From Nageia nagi (lineage: Eukaryota > Pinophyta): a DNA stretch of 64,000 nt. The stretch spans positions 85,126,001 to 85,190,000 of the forward strand of contig JBITNC010000001.1 in NCBI GenBank assembly GCA_050084985.1, read 5' to 3'. The position numbers were made by a program, and so were the translations under genes. How positions within the stretch are numbered: the stretch's first letter is position 1; each line of letters opens with the position of its first letter. Positions 1 through 11,922 of the stretch are shown here, one piece after another. Below the pieces are notes generated by a model that searched no databases, was not told where the DNA came from, and saw nothing but the letters and a program-made list of their open reading frames with translations.

Positions 1-560
1 TCATAGTTTGTACCTTTTCAAAATAGTGAATATCTCTTCAAGCACTTATAGATGATCTTGTCCTTGCTTGGATTTGACTAGAATGTCATCAACATAATCC
101 TCCATATTTTTATGAATATGCTCATGAAACATGATGACCACTACTCTTTAGTATGTAGCTCCTACATTTTTAAGTTCAAAAGGCATAACCTTCTAACAAA
201 AATTATCCCAAGGGGTAGTAAAAGCTATTTTATGTTGGTCTACAGGGTTAATCAAAATTTGGTTATAGCTAGAAAATCAATCCATGAATGATATTGTATC
301 ATGACCGACTATGCTATCTACAATCATATCAATATTTGGCAATGAAAAATCATATTTTGGATAAACATTATTGATATCATGAAAATCTATACATACCCAG
401 ATCTCAGCACTTGGTTTGGAAATAGGGGTAATGTTAGCCATTCATTTAGAATAGTTAATTGGCTTTATGAATCTAGCATTCAAATATTTCTCAATTTCTT
501 TCTTAACTATTAATTCTTTATAAGGATGCATCTTTCTAGGTTTTTGTTTGATTCTCTTAA
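1..560 (-). pseudogene. Element A reverse transcriptase fragment
   Basis: The minus-strand translation gives a Ty3/gypsy RT core: INNVYPKYDFSLPNID, then SFMD and YNQILINP, then the catalytic YVDD box (plus-strand 85-96) followed by ILVKSKQGQDHL. The palm and fingers motifs are in family order and align with 22464-23270 in element B. RT copies element RNA into DNA in cytoplasmic particles. Stops interrupt it (for example just after SFMD), and the C-terminal part is off the window. The YVDD aspartates are intact although the frame is not. Confidence 0.85.
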
Positions 561-1379
561 TGTCATCTTTCAATGATAGATTATGCATAACAAATAAAGG
601 ATCTAAACCTGGCATATCATCATAAGAATAAGAAAAATTCTTAGAATACTCAATAAACTTATTTTTATACCTTTCTTATTGGAGAGGAGGTAGGTATACT
701 CTAATTTGTATCAATCTCTCATCATCCAAAGTGCCAATATTGATGTGTATCAATTCCTCTTATTGAAATGTAAGGTCTTCTTTCTTTTGTAACAAGGATG
801 GTAATTTTTCCATGCTTGGTACTTCATCTTTAGTTGAATCTAATGGTTGAACTTGCAATACTATATAAAAATTGATCCCTTGACCAAAATAAGCATATTC
901 ATTAAGGATATAAGTTGCTTTTTGTTTCTCATTAGATTTGGGCAATTTTGAATGTGCCCCCAACTATTCAAGAAGATCATCATTAGTACTAAAATAGTCA
1001 AATTCAAGATGTATAGAATCATTAATCCATGTATCTATATCAATATCATCTAATAAATCTATAAAATTGCATTCTTTAACAAACTTAATGGGATTTCATT
1101 TTTATTTTACTTGACCATCACTACCCAAACTTGTTTTGGTCATTTGTGCTTTAGAATTATCAAGGAAAGAAGGCATTCCTTGTTCAATTTACCTAAGCCC
1201 CTATTTTTTATATTATCAATTTTGAACCATGTAATTATGCTCAAAAGAAGATGGAAATATCTTACCTAATTCAAAATATGATGGCATGTATATTGAGGAA
1301 GTTTGGTTTGATGTTTTAGATAGAGCATAGTAGGAGTAGTCACTATCTTCATCATTTTCATGTTATTGGTGGCTTGCTG

Positions 1380-2060
1380 GAAGAATGGCATGTCATTGGC
1401 AACCCTCAATAGCTAACATATTGGGCCATCCCAAGACTTGGACCTATTTTTATGTATTTTCCCCTAGTGTAGGATATTTCAAATTCTCTATCGCATATTA
1501 TGGTGGTAACATGGAAAAATATTCAAGATCATCAATATCACATAGTGCATATGGTTCAAGATCTCCCATGACTTTATGTACTTCATCTTGGAATTCAAGC
1601 TTCAATTTACCATGTAGTGTGGAAGGTATTACATCCATATCATGAATCCAAGGCCTCCCCAAAACCATGTTATATGATAATTTGGACTCTACAACCTAAA
1701 AGTTTGCTACTATAGTCCTAACACCTATAGTAATCATGATTGTAGCTATTCCCAATGATTTCTTTATTGAGCTATCATAGGCCCTAATCCTAAAAGTAGA
1801 TTTTCTAATGGAGGAATATCTACACCTTTCTCTTACAATTGAACCAAAAAATGATTAGAGAATACATTTATAGTTGATACATTATCTACCATTGTTCTTT
1901 TGACTTCCCATCCATCAACCATAGGTGTGATATATAAAAATGAACATTCATCTAGCAATTATTTATGGAGCATTTCAAATTTGTAAAAATAAATAACATC
2001 ACATTCCTTAATGGTTTTGATTTTTTTAGAAAATAAAGCAGCTAAAATATTAGTAGGGAT
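1380..2060 (-). pseudogene. Element A aspartic protease region
   Basis: The minus strand encodes MVDGWEVKRTMVDNVSTIN, where the Tat-lineage protease normally has the active-site DNGS; here the Gly is Val. Further on is VLGRPWIHDMDVIPSTLHG, which matches the flap/C-terminal block LLGRPWIH typical of Tat elements. The protease releases Gag and Pol products. It lies between gag and RT, as in element B (23900-24650). A plus-strand 86-codon open frame at 1385-1645 is only its shadow. Confidence 0.75.
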
Positions 2061-2299
2061 AGTTTCATTTTTAAACAGAGCATATAATATGTCCCTATTA
2101 GCTTAAGAAGTAGAATTAAGATCATATAAACTAATTTTTTGTAGGTGTTTTTTTCAATTGATCAATCATGCTATAAATTTTAGGATCTGGTGGGATACTT
2201 ACTTATTCTATTGTAACCAAATTTGGAACATGGCATGGTTTTCCTCTCCTTAAACCTGCATAAACTTCCTTATCCAGTGAGATGATATTGATTATAAGT

Positions 2300-3480
2300 C
2301 CTTAGTTGGCAAGGATTTCATTAATTTTATACCTTCCTTGCTCAATAAGTTCCAACATTGCTTCCTCTAACATCTTGCAAAAATTTGTAGCATACCCTTT
2401 TCATTGAGGGTAAGTGCAATAGGCATCAAAGCATGCCATGGGAGCATTATCATCTTGAGAAGAGCATTCAAGAGGATGCAAAAATCCTTTTGTCATTAGA
2501 TCCCTCAAAATAATGCATGGTTGTATTGGAAATGTATATGTTCTTTCTTTTGATATGTTTTATCTTTGCAACTTTGGAGGAGAAGTAGGTATATTAGCCA
2601 TATGCACTATTTTATCTTCTTTCTTAGCAAATGGTCTTCTATTATCTTTAACATAGGTGGATACTTGAGCTCACCTAATTCTATTAATGCCCTATATTTT
2701 CATACTAATTATTGAACTAATACTCCAAAAATAATATATTTAGTGCTAGGAGCATGTAAATTAAGAATGGGTATGATAGATTCATGAGAAATAGCAAAAC
2801 TTTTATTCTCATATAATTTTCTTTGTATTGATTGCCATACCTTTTTGAACTATGAGATGTATTTCTTAAGAGTTTCATTGCTTCCTTTTCAAATTGCACA
2901 TAATTATAACACATTATTTTATTCTTTAATGTTGTGCTTATATTATCCCATTAATACTTTGAGCAATGCTTGGAAAGAATCAATCAATCCACCAAGTAAG
3001 ATATAGAATCATTGACTAGCATCAACTTTTAGACTCCTTGGAATGAATTTTTCCATCAATTTCTTCTCTGATCCTAATTTCAACAAGAACTCCTCCTAAA
3101 AGATTATAAGATGCTACTTGGGATACTATTCACCATTGAACATCTTGAACTTGGGGTAATTATGGTCAGGTGGTAGAGGAAAATTATAGATCTGCACAAT
3201 CAAGGGTGAAATAAAGATACCATCATATTCATCTAGATTTTAATATTTTGTGATATTTGTAGTTCAAAATTGAATGGTAGGAATAGATGCTAAATTACCT
3301 AAACTAATGATCATTGCTAGCTATTTATGTAGTTCAATCATGTTCATGTTCAATTCCCAAAGGAGAGGCACAATGTGCTCCATTTCCATAACATTGACTA
3401 CCTAGGAATAGTAATGTACTCTACTAGTAGCATATGTATATGATAAAGGTTTCATGAGATCTTACCAAAAGGGAAAAATA
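2300..3480 (-). pseudogene. Element A gag (capsid) relic
   Basis: Around 2920-3150 the minus strand reads LLKLGSEKKLMEKFIPRSL, then DASQ, FYILL, IDSF and YKHNIKE. This follows the retrotransposon Gag (PF03732) pattern of an amphipathic region, a Trp-Phe-Tyr/Leu pair and an acidic Asp-Ser-Phe turn. It aligns well with element B at 25480-25760. Several stops replace expected Gln and Trp. The start codon is not identifiable. Gag forms the particle that packages element RNA. Confidence 0.65.
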
Positions 3481-3487
3481 AATTGAA

Positions 3488-3505
3488 TAGTTGGGTTCAC
3501 CAAAA
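3488..3505 (-). other. Primer-binding-site region of element A
   Basis: Directly after the 5' LTR the minus strand reads TTTTGGTGAACCCAACTA. The same block follows the LTRs of B, C1, E and C3 with small changes, so it is the conserved tRNA primer site of this family. I cannot say with confidence which tRNA it pairs with. Confidence 0.55.
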
Positions 3506-4109
3506 TGTAGAGCCAAAATAATGCATATAATTATTAATGGGGGTTAATTAATGCACTATTTGTCTATTTTTATTGTTGCATATATCTAAAATATGGTAAT
3601 AACAAATAATAAAAATATACTTGTTCTTAATTATATCACATATTCATTCCATTAAGAGAAGCATATATAAAATATAAGCATACATTCATTCAATTGCATG
3701 TCATTGATAGCCTAAAAGAGGTATGCTGCTAGTGTTCTAAAATAAGCAACATAATAGATGCAATCAAGAATGTAGCAATGAGTGAATGAAAGAATCATCA
3801 GATTACAAACATGAGATATAACTTATGAATATTGTTTGCTCATAGCAAAGTGATGTAACATGTGCTATAATCTCTCTAGAATCCTCTTCATATTCATTTG
3901 CTCATAAAATTTATGGTCATCTTTTGATGCCTTTATATATGATACATGTTTACATGACTTTGATCTTTTTTAGCCCTTGTACATGCCACAAGGGTTCATT
4001 ACATAAATTACATAACTTAGGATATTTTTAACCCCTTTTTACATAATACATCATTGAATCTCTAAAATGAATTATTTAATAAATAATAATTCATTTTTAG
4101 GCATCTAAA
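3506..4109 (-). repeat. Element A 5' LTR (604 bp)
   Basis: On the minus strand it runs from TTTAGATGCC (TGTAGATGCC with one change) to GGCTCTACA. It aligns along its length with both LTRs of element B (14678-15342 and 26107-26725) and more loosely with the LTRs of C1. A TATATAAAGGCAT box lies on the minus strand near 3928-3940 and is probably the U3 promoter. Only one LTR of this element is inside the window. Confidence 0.88.
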
Positions 4110-4547
4110 GTGAGGTTACTAGGTTCATAGAGGACTCTCATAATCCATCATTTCCATTATATTCCTTTGGATGTGATTAAACCCATCTCAAGGTACCTCA
4201 TCTTAGATGTATATTTGGATGTGATTACTCCCATTATTTCCATTATATGCCTTTGGAGTGTACTTGGATGTGTTTAAGTATATTATTGATCCCATATCTA
4301 TATGTGGATTTGTAATTGAGTAATTGGAACCTTGTAGCTAGAGGTTGGGTATTCCTATGATTAATTTATATGATCCTATCATTTGAAGTGTGACATTGGC
4401 TCCTAGGGAGAATTTTAACCTAGATCTAAGGCTCAAAGAATGATATACCTCTCCTAGGGATATTTTTAGCTATTTTAATTATTATTTTATTCCTAGAATT
4501 TGGTAATTTGAATAGAATCCTTATGAGCCTTAGTTTAGTTAATCATA

Positions 4548-4560
4548 GTGGTATTAGAAC
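4548..4560 (+). other. Primer-binding-site-like sequence of element G
   Basis: TGGTATTAGAACC immediately follows the LTR-like repeat and differs from the plant initiator-Met primer site TGGTATCAGAGCC at two positions. Confidence 0.45.
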
Positions 4561-6743
4561 CTTGATTTTGCGAACCTTTGAAGTCAAGGAATAAGGAGAG
4601 AAGTTGAATATTCTAGAAACCAATTTCATAGTGTTATCATGGCATCAAGTATTGTGAAGGTTAATTATAATTGATATCTAAGCATTCTCTTTGGTTAATA
4701 TTCTAAAGAAACAAAGATATGAGAATTTGAAGACCTCAACTCTTGGTTTTCATGCTAGGCTAAGAAGGAATTTGCAATCGTAATACAAATTTATAAAGTT
4801 ATTAGAGAAGTTGTCATAGCCAAGTTCTTTCCATCCTATTAGAAGATCTTGAAAGATTGATAGTTATTTAGAATCACAGTGGTATCAACTTGAATTCAAA
4901 GTGGTACTAATTTTACCATTTTTTCTAGGTAAAATCTAAGAGGCAATTATCGTGGTGTTGTAAAGTTTCAGGCATCAAGATGTAAGAATTGAGCTATTAA
5001 AGATAGATGTTGATAAGTTTGTATTAATTTTTGAGAGATTAGAGGCCATGAACTAATTTATTTTATTCCTAAAGATACATTTTTTGGCATTAGAACTTGT
5101 TACTTAGTCCCTTGGAGGATAACATTAACATTTTTGGCATCCAAATTATGGATTTTTGGCATCTAAAACTAGATGTTGGAACTTTTTGTACCAAATAGCA
5201 TTGTTTAAGGAGATAAATGTAGGATGTTGGGCTCTAGTGCCTATTTTGAACCCTCTTTAATCAAATATTATGTTTAATTTGGATCAATATTGTTCCACAT
5301 TTGAGGCACTACTTTCCATGTTTGGGAAAATTTTTAATTTTATAATTTAGTTTCTACAATTTAAAGTTTTGCAAGAAATAAGGAAAAATAAAACTTTAAA
5401 TTTTTATTTTTACAAGATATATTATTTAATTAGAAAAGAAAATTAAATAAGGAGTGATAATCTATTTTGATTATGGTGTTTTAAAAAATTAAACTTTGGA
5501 GGGAAAGAGAAAGATGCAAATGTGAAAAGTAAGATTAAATATTTTAAGACACCATAAAAGTAGATATTAGAGTAGCGAAGTGAATACAACATTTTAGAGG
5601 AGAATATTTTACAATTAGAGATATAGAAGAAGTTCATTGGGAGGAAAGGAGGTTCAAATATCTCTTTGATATTTCAAGAAGTTCATCAAACATCAAAGGT
5701 CAGTTTGAACATCATAATCTAGTTCATCCACTGTTGTGAGACCTTTTGAAACCAAATCTTACTATAATAAGGAGGATGTTGGCCCTCTAGGAGGCTCATG
5801 ATTGCATGATCTCATCCTTTAATATTCAAAAGGTACATCTCATACTCCAAAGGTAAATTTTGGTTGAAAATTAGTTAGAACCAAAGGTTCATTGAACCAT
5901 CATGGCATCATCCTAGCATTCTAATGAGACTAGAAACATTCATAAGATACTGAAGTAAATAAATATTTATTTCCATTGTAAACCACCATGGGAAACAAGT
6001 CATATTTATTGGTAGAAATAAATTTTTTTGGATTAAAATATGGAGAAGCAAGTGGAAGCCAAAAGAGAAAATATATCACCCCATACAACCATTACCAAAA
6101 TAGGATAATCAATTTTAGGTAATACCTATAGGACATAAAGAATGATAATGAAAAGGATCATCATACCACTAGGCTAGTAAGAGGCTATACAAAAAAATGA
6201 CTAACACATCAATACAACAAAGGGAATAGAACCAAATAGAAAGAAATTGTGTCAAAAAACTTTGTATTCACCTAGATATACAATAATAAATACCCAACAA
6301 TAGAAAAATATGACATCAAACATAATGGGAGGGAAGAACTAAAGAAAGAGGAGACAAAATTTATTGACTCAAAATTAGAATTTAATGATAAAGATGAAGG
6401 TTTACCAAAGGAGATAAATCTTTTAGATTGAAAGTATGGATTTCAGAATCAACAAATGGAACTCATTAAGAAAGTTAAGCTATAGTTTGTTGATTATTTC
6501 CTAGCATTTAGCCAAAATGAAGAAGAGGAAAAGGATCACAATGGCTTTGTTGTAGTTGAAGATGTTCTAAATTGCTTGGGTATAAGCAATTCAGGAAAGA
6601 AGAAATTTTAATATCCCTATTCTTATGGTATTTTCTCCATATCACCATTTGAAAATGGAAATAATTAGTTTACAAATATTTTATTTAATTTTGATATTTT
6701 AATAGTTTTACTAAGAGGATAATTAGTTACTACAATTATGGGA
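4561..6743 (+). other. Element G internal region, no recognised domain
   Basis: AT-rich DNA with only short open frames. Near 4640 there is a gag-leader-like start (MASSIVKVN) that soon breaks. Near 6480-6620 is a short acidic, coding-like stretch before the second LTR. Two further TGTTGG starts (5225, 5777) resemble LTR starts but do not pair with anything I can see. I recognise no protease, RT or integrase. Confidence 0.4.
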
Positions 6744-8087
6744 TGTTGGGCCTATTTTAGTGCAATAGGAGTGATTTTTTATTTTAATATACTAATAATT
6801 ATGTAATACAAATACCAAGGTAATTATTAATTGTAAATATAGTATTATTCACCTAATTTGGTACATTAAATTTTCCAAACCTTGATGATTGTAATATTGA
6901 TATTAAATTGAACTTTAGTAATATTATTCCTCTTCAAAGGAAGAGTATGACACCAAGGTGTTTACACATACTATGAGCTATTGGAGGATTTACATAATTG
7001 GATGTTTGCATGAGAAGAGGAACGGGTGATTATGATATGAAATTGGGCATCCCAATACACCCATGTATCCCTTGGAGGCTCTTAGCATGATGACAAGGAT
7101 ACTTAGGTGCATGGAGGACTCCCATAATCTAACATTGGCATTCTAGGCCCTTTTATATGATTAAACCCATCATATGGAACCTCATCTTGGATAAGGGATA
7201 TGAGAGAACATAGATAACCCTTAGATACCATTAGATGAGATTATATATATTAATCCTAAAACTAGATGAAAGATGAATCTACCTTTCACTATAAAAAGAG
7301 GATTCCTAGAAGATAATGGTATTTAATTATTATTTTAATTTACTATTCTTATTTTGGGTGTTTCTTTTTCTTGATTCCATTCTTAAAAGTGAGGTAAATA
7401 TTGTGAGATGTAAAATAAGACTTATGTGGATGCACACTTTGAATTTGGTACATCTTAGTTGTTAGCTATTTATTCAAGGCATATTGGCATTCCCCTTATA
7501 TTAGTAGAACTACTAGTGGATTTCTGAGATTCTACCACATATGTTAAAGGAGAAAGCCCTAGTGCAATCCTTGTTAGACTACATATTTAAGTCCTAGAGC
7601 ATCAATGTCATCACACAAGCATTGTAATTGAGATCTTCATTTCTATATCAATTTTAATTATATTATTAGCTTAGTACATTACTATTTTATATGTTGTTTT
7701 ACTACATTTAGCTTTTCATAAATAGATATTAGATATATAGTATAATTTAGCTATTTTGTAATTATTTAGCATCATTAGTCTAGATGTGGCTTTATATGTA
7801 TATTTGGGTGTATTTAAGTGATATTATTGTTCCCATATCTAGACATTGATTTGATTGAGTACTTGGAACCTTCTAGCTAGGTGTTGGGTATTATTATGAT
7901 TAATTGATGTGATCATACCATTTGAATTATGACTTTGGATTCTAGGAAGCAATATCTTACCCCATATATGAGGGTTAGAGTGTGATGTCCCTCTCCTATA
8001 AATATGTTTGACTATTTTAATTATTATTTTATTCTTACGATTTAAGGATTCGCATAGAATCTTGGTAAGCCCTATTTTGGCTCATTA
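6744..8087 (+). repeat. Element G downstream LTR-like repeat
   Basis: It starts TGTTGGGCC and its last 300 bp match 4240-4546. It carries about 590 bp (7200-7790) that the first copy lacks, including a possible TATA box (CACTATAAAAAGAGG, 7279-7293). So either the first copy is deleted or this copy has an insertion. The end is set by the switch into copia gag sequence just after. Confidence 0.45.
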
Positions 8088-8109
8088 TAGAATATTCTCA
8101 TGAGCATTC

Positions 8110-8370
8110 TAGTGATGAAGTGCAAGCCATGTTGTTAAATCAAAGAGTTAAAAAGCCTTCCTAGTAAAGAGGAAAAGGAAAATTTTTTTCATAGTCAAAT
8201 GGTAAACAAAAGAAAAGTTGTATGATTTGTGGAAATAAAGGATATGAATTATCTAAATGTTCAAATAATTCTTTTATCTAATAATGCTAATATAGTAATA
8301 ATCAAAATAAGAGTGGGTAAAAAAAGAAAAAGAAAACAAAGGTAAATGAAGAAATAAAATACCATGAAGA
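8110..8370 (+). pseudogene. Element H gag C-terminus with zinc knuckle
   Basis: At 8219-8260 the frame encodes CMICGNKGYELSKC. This is the retroviral CX2CX4HX4C knuckle with the His changed to Tyr, which would abolish zinc binding. Before and after it is Lys-rich sequence (KKRKRKQR-like), as usual for nucleocapsid. The rest of gag upstream is absent. Confidence 0.72.
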
Positions 8371-8371
8371 T

Positions 8372-8629
8372 AACAACAAGGGAATATTTCTAATAATGTT
8401 GAATATGGGAAGGAAAACTTTGTTCTTTCTCATTAAGAGAAATCATCCATCGCATCCACTTAGTATGTTGAATCAGGTACTTTTAGGCATATGATAAATT
8501 AACAACAAGGGAATATCTCTAATAATGTTGAATATGAGAAGGAGAACTTTCTTCTTTCTCATCAAGAGAAATCATCCATCACATCCACTTAGTATGTTGA
8601 ATCAAGTACTTTCAGGCATATGATAAATT
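8372..8629 (+). repeat. 129-bp in-frame tandem duplication across the H protease
   Basis: 8372-8500 and 8501-8629 are direct copies of equal length differing at only a handful of bases. Each contains YVESGTFRHMI, the copia protease active site where the family has D-S-G; Asp is Glu here. 129 is 43 codons, so the frame is kept. Because the copies are far more alike than expected for DNA this decayed, the duplication is probably later than the insertion. Confidence 0.85.
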
Positions 8630-9135
8630 GTAAAGATTGATTTGCTTCACTTGATAAATCATCTAATCAAATACAATTATATTTGGAAGATGACACATAC
8701 TATGAAATCGAAGGAAAAGGAGATGTGCAGGTTCATATTGTAAAGAACAACTATTATATCAATGAGTTATTGTATGTCCTTGGTCTCACAAACAACCTCC
8801 TATCATTTAATCAAATGTTGGATCATAACATGAAGGCAAATTTTGATATTGTTAAGGATAATAACATTTATTTCATTCAAGATAAATTTAAAAATTATCA
8901 AACTATGCCTTGTACAATAGGAATTGGAAACATATTCATGCTTGATGTTATTTCTTCCAATAATCAAGAACTTAATGCTTATGTTGTAGACATCATAAAA
9001 ATTTAGCATTATTGATATGCATATATGAATCAAGCCTACCTAATCACTCTTTAAAAGAAGGGTATTGTATGTAGTATTCCATATCTTATTTCACCCTATA
9101 ACATTTTCTCTACTTGTACAGCAAGAAAATAACAT
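8630..9135 (+). pseudogene. Element H protease end and GAG-pre-integrase domain
   Basis: A 107-codon open stretch (8683-9006) includes GDVQVHI, then ELLYVLGLTNNLLSFNQML, matching the copia block V-L-Y-V-P-x-L-x-x-N-L-L-S that closes the protease region. It continues into the GAG-pre-integrase region (MLDVISSN, AYVV). A stop follows at 9004. The minus-strand frame at 8803-9033 is a shadow. Confidence 0.75.
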
Positions 9136-9570
9136 ATGATTACATTTGAGCCTAGTATTTATTATTCTAAAGGATCTCTTGATGTGATTTGTACCAATTT
9201 ATGTGTACCCATTGTAGTTAGTCACACTAGATTTAAATACTTCCTTGTATTTGTAGATGACTACTTTAAAAAGATGTGGGTGTATTGCTTGAGAAGGAAG
9301 GATGATACTTTTGAATATTTCAAGGAGTTCAAAGCTCTCATGGATAATGAGACTAGACAACATATCCATGTAATTCACTCACATCAAGGGGGAGAGTACA
9401 CATCAAAAGAGTTTTTTGTATTCCTAAAGAAGAATGGAATTTGGAAGTAATTAACTACAACTTACACACCATAATAAAATGAAGTTTATGAAAGAACAAA
9501 TTTCACCATAAAGGAAATGGTGAGATGTATGTTGAAAGATGTAAAGCTAAGTAAATCATCTTAGGTTGAA
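9136..9570 (+). pseudogene. Element H integrase core
   Basis: A 104-codon open frame encodes YFLVFVDDYFKKMWVYCL, then HVIHSHQGGEYTSKEF, and past a stop ERTN, TIKEMVRCML. These are the three blocks of the copia DDE core. The first Asp lies in TNLCVPI (family TDLCGP, D to N) and the second in SHQGGEY (family SDxGGEF, D to H). The Glu of ERTN is kept. Integrase inserts the cDNA; with two of three catalytic residues replaced this copy could not. Confidence 0.85.
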
Positions 9571-10190
9571 GTAATAAATATTATAATCTATCTATTTAAT
9601 ATATTACCTTTAAAAGCTTTTAAAATAATAACTCATGAAGAAGCATGTACAAGATAAAGATAATGTATATCACATATTAGAGTATTCAGTTGCATTTCCT
9701 TCATGCTTATTCCCAAAGAGAAAATAAATTAGATTAATAAAAAATAGATAAGGTATGTTCTTCTCAGGTATAGTAGTGAATCCAAAGGCTAAAAACTCAT
9801 GGATCCAATTATTTGAAGAAAATATGAGAGAAAGGATTGTTTCTTTGATAAAACTAGTGATTCCCCAACCAATCCACCTAAATTGTTGCTTAATCCTAAG
9901 AGTTGTCTTATCATCTCTCCTAATGATATTAATGATGAATAATATGATAAGGATGATGAGGGAGAAGTACCTATAGTTATGAATTTTCCACCTAAGCCAC
10001 TTGATAATTTCAAAATACCCATATGGTACAAGAAAATACTTCATGATGTAAATTAAAATCCTTCACTAGATACTTCGACTTCCAAAGAAAGGATATGAAG
10101 TATGGCTCATGAATAAGTGAACTTGGCTTTGATGAGCATAATGGTGATTATAACTAAAACTAAAATAGTTCATGAAGTAATTGAACTATT
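9571..10190 (+). pseudogene. Element H integrase-RT connector
   Basis: Plus-strand fragments fit the copia connector: YSSESKA-like text near 9770, DPI and ERKDCFFDKTSD-like text near 9800-9850, then an acidic stretch with DDEGEV near 9950. Frames shift several times. Open frames seen on the other strand (9670-10044) have no family motif and I treat them as shadows. Confidence 0.5.
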
Positions 10191-10194
10191 CCAT

Positions 10195-10960
10195 TAGAAG
10201 TCAGCCACATAGTATAAATATGTTTCTTTGATGAAAAATATCAAATGGGAGCTACTAGATCTTCCACTTGGAAAAAAGGCTATTGGATGGAAATGGATGA
10301 TCAAAAAAAGGAAAAAGATGATGGAGCATTTTATAAACATAAAGTTTGAATTTTTATCAAAATTTATGACCAAGAGGAAGGTATTGACTATGAGAAGATT
10401 TTTCCTACTACATCCATGATGAATACCATCATAATTGCATTGGAAATGGTTGCATAATTTGGCTAAAAAGTCCACTATATGGATGTGAAAAGTGGCTTCT
10501 TGAATGAAGACTTGGAGGAACAAGTCTACATGCAACAACTTGAAGGGTTTGTAGTTGATTTAAGAAAAATAAAAGTGTGTAGATTGATTAGGTCTTTGTA
10601 TGGATTGAAATAGGATCCAAGAGCATTGTACATCATAAATGATAAACAAACATGTTTTTTTCTTAAGTCCATATGATCCAAATTCTATCTTCAATAATAT
10701 GGGGGGAATATATCCATCATTGTAGTATATATAAATGATTATCTCAATAGAGGGATTAATAAGGAGCTAATTTAATCATGTAAAGATCATCTAAAAAAAT
10801 CATTCAACATGATCAACCTTGGTTTACTTCACTATTACCTTGGATTGGAGGTTTGGCATATGCAGGATTGAATATTTATTTCAAATATGAAGTATACCAA
10901 TATCTTGTTGGAGAAATTTAGGATGTTAAAATGTGAATTGATGAACATGCTAATTGAACC
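10195..10960 (+). pseudogene. Element H reverse transcriptase
   Basis: Copia RT landmarks in order: WELLDLPLGKKAIGWKWMI, then MDVKSGFLNEDLEEQVYMQQ, LEGF, VCRLIRSLYGLK, then a stop where the family has Gln, then DPRA. The catalytic YVDD box is YIND (near 10730), so the first catalytic Asp is Asn. INLGLLHYYLGLEV follows. Stops and shifts mean it is non-functional. Confidence 0.85.
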
Positions 10961-11199
10961 TAGGTTGCATTTTTTTCACACCATGATAGTTCTCCATAAA
11001 TAAATGCAACCCTCTATCATTAACTAATAAGAGGGTTAATTTATATTATATATACAAGACTAGATATTTTATATATCATCAACTATATTTCAATATTTAT
11101 ACATGAGTCAAAGAAATCCCATCAGATAATGGAAAAGCATGTTTTAAGATACATCCATAGTACTGATAGTTATGTCTTAGAGTATAAGAAGAACCATAT

Positions 11200-11680
11200 G
11201 TTTATCATGATTGGATACATGGATGTAAATTATGGAGGATATTTAGATGATATAAGATCAATAATCAGATATGCTTTCTTCCTTGGATTAGGACTAATTT
11301 CATAAGGTAGTAAGAAATAAATCATCACATCTAGGTCCACCATAGAGTTAGAATACTATGTTATAGGAGATTAAGTATATGAAGTAGTATGATTATGTTG
11401 CTTTTTGATAGACATTAAAATTCCATAGAAATAATTCATAGTTCTCCATTAAGATAATCAATGTGTACTAAATATGATTCATAATCCTATTTTTATGAGT
11501 ACACTAACCATAATGAGATACAAGTGTATTTTATTTATTACCATATTTCATCACACAACATTTAGCTCTGCTATATTTCCATAAAGAAGCATATTGCAGA
11601 TGTCTTCACCAAATCTCTTGAGAGTGCAATGTTTAAATAATTTCAAAGCTTCTTCTCATGTTTTTTGAAGACCTAATATG
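11200..11680 (+). pseudogene. Element H RNase H
   Basis: GYMDVNYGGYLDD matches the copia G-Y-x-D-x-D-x-A-G block (second Asp to Asn). GSKK, ITSRSTIELEYYVI matches S-x-x-E-A-E-Y. H-DNQCVLNMIHNP follows. Its position after RT and directly before the LTR is canonical. Several stops. Confidence 0.75.
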
Positions 11681-11691
11681 TTATGGAGGAT

Positions 11692-11920
11692 GTTAGAAAT
11701 TATATATTTAGGTATCCACATTAGTTTGATATATAATAAATACATTAGCACTAATGCTAATTTATAATAATAATAATAATATGGTTTCATGGTGGTTCTT
11801 AATTTTTTTATCATACATGATTGTAACTCTCAAATAACTCATGTATTTATTTTATGTTTCTCAATTATAAAATATCAATCTCACCTTGTCTCCAATAATT
11901 TTCCATCATGGAAAAGAAAA
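11692..11920 (+). repeat. Probable 3' LTR of element H (end not found)
   Basis: Starts TGTTAGAAATT right after a GGAGGA purine run and the end of the RNase H frame, which is where a copia 3' LTR begins. No second copy is in the window, so the far end cannot be placed. An imperfect GCATTAGTGC-like inverted pair lies near 11747-11762. Confidence 0.4.
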
Positions 11921-11922
11921 AA

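Larger units (their letters stand above)
1..4109 (-). mobile_element. Element A: Ty3/gypsy Tat-lineage LTR retrotransposon, 5' half
   Basis: On the minus strand the order is 5' LTR (3506-4109), primer site, gag, protease and reverse transcriptase. The rest (RNase H, integrase, 3' LTR) lies beyond the left edge. It is collinear with element B at 14678-26725 and clearly the same family: same LTR ends, same PMV-type spacing of protease and RT, same protein motifs. Every frame carries several stops and shifts, so it is a dead copy. The left target duplication is outside the window, so the insertion cannot be checked. It sits inside LTR-like sequence of element G, which resumes at 4110. Confidence 0.88.
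4110..8087 (+). mobile_element. Element G: decayed LTR element, probably non-autonomous
   Basis: Two direct repeats bracket about 2.2 kb: 4110-4546 and 6744-8087. They share a block ending near GGACTC(T/C)CATAATC and a longer terminal block (4240-4546 with 7785-8087). TGGTATTAGAACC at 4548-4560 directly follows the first repeat and fits an initiator-Met primer site (TGGTATCAGAGC) with changes. That orients it plus and makes the repeats LTRs. The first LTR is cut by element A at 4109. No polymerase domain is visible inside. Boundaries are approximate. Confidence 0.5.
8088..11691 (+). mobile_element. Element H: decayed Ty1/copia retrotransposon, 5' truncated
   Basis: In plus orientation the domains run gag zinc knuckle, protease, GAG-pre-integrase, integrase, RT, RNase H. 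Integrase before RT is diagnostic of Ty1/copia. The 5' LTR and most of gag are missing: the sequence starts in late gag right after element G, so G probably inserted into H or cut it. The 3' end is GGAGGA followed by TGTTAG at 11692, a plausible tract and LTR start. Stops and shifts are frequent throughout. Confidence 0.85.

Noticed and set aside
5217-5784. Two TGTTGG starts as additional LTR borders inside element G
   Set aside because: No second copy of either and no nearby primer site; left as unassigned interior.
9670-10044. 124-codon minus-strand frame rich in Ile, Leu and Phe, looking membrane-like
   Set aside because: It is opposite the copia integrase-RT connector; apparent hydrophobicity comes from reading AT-rich DNA.
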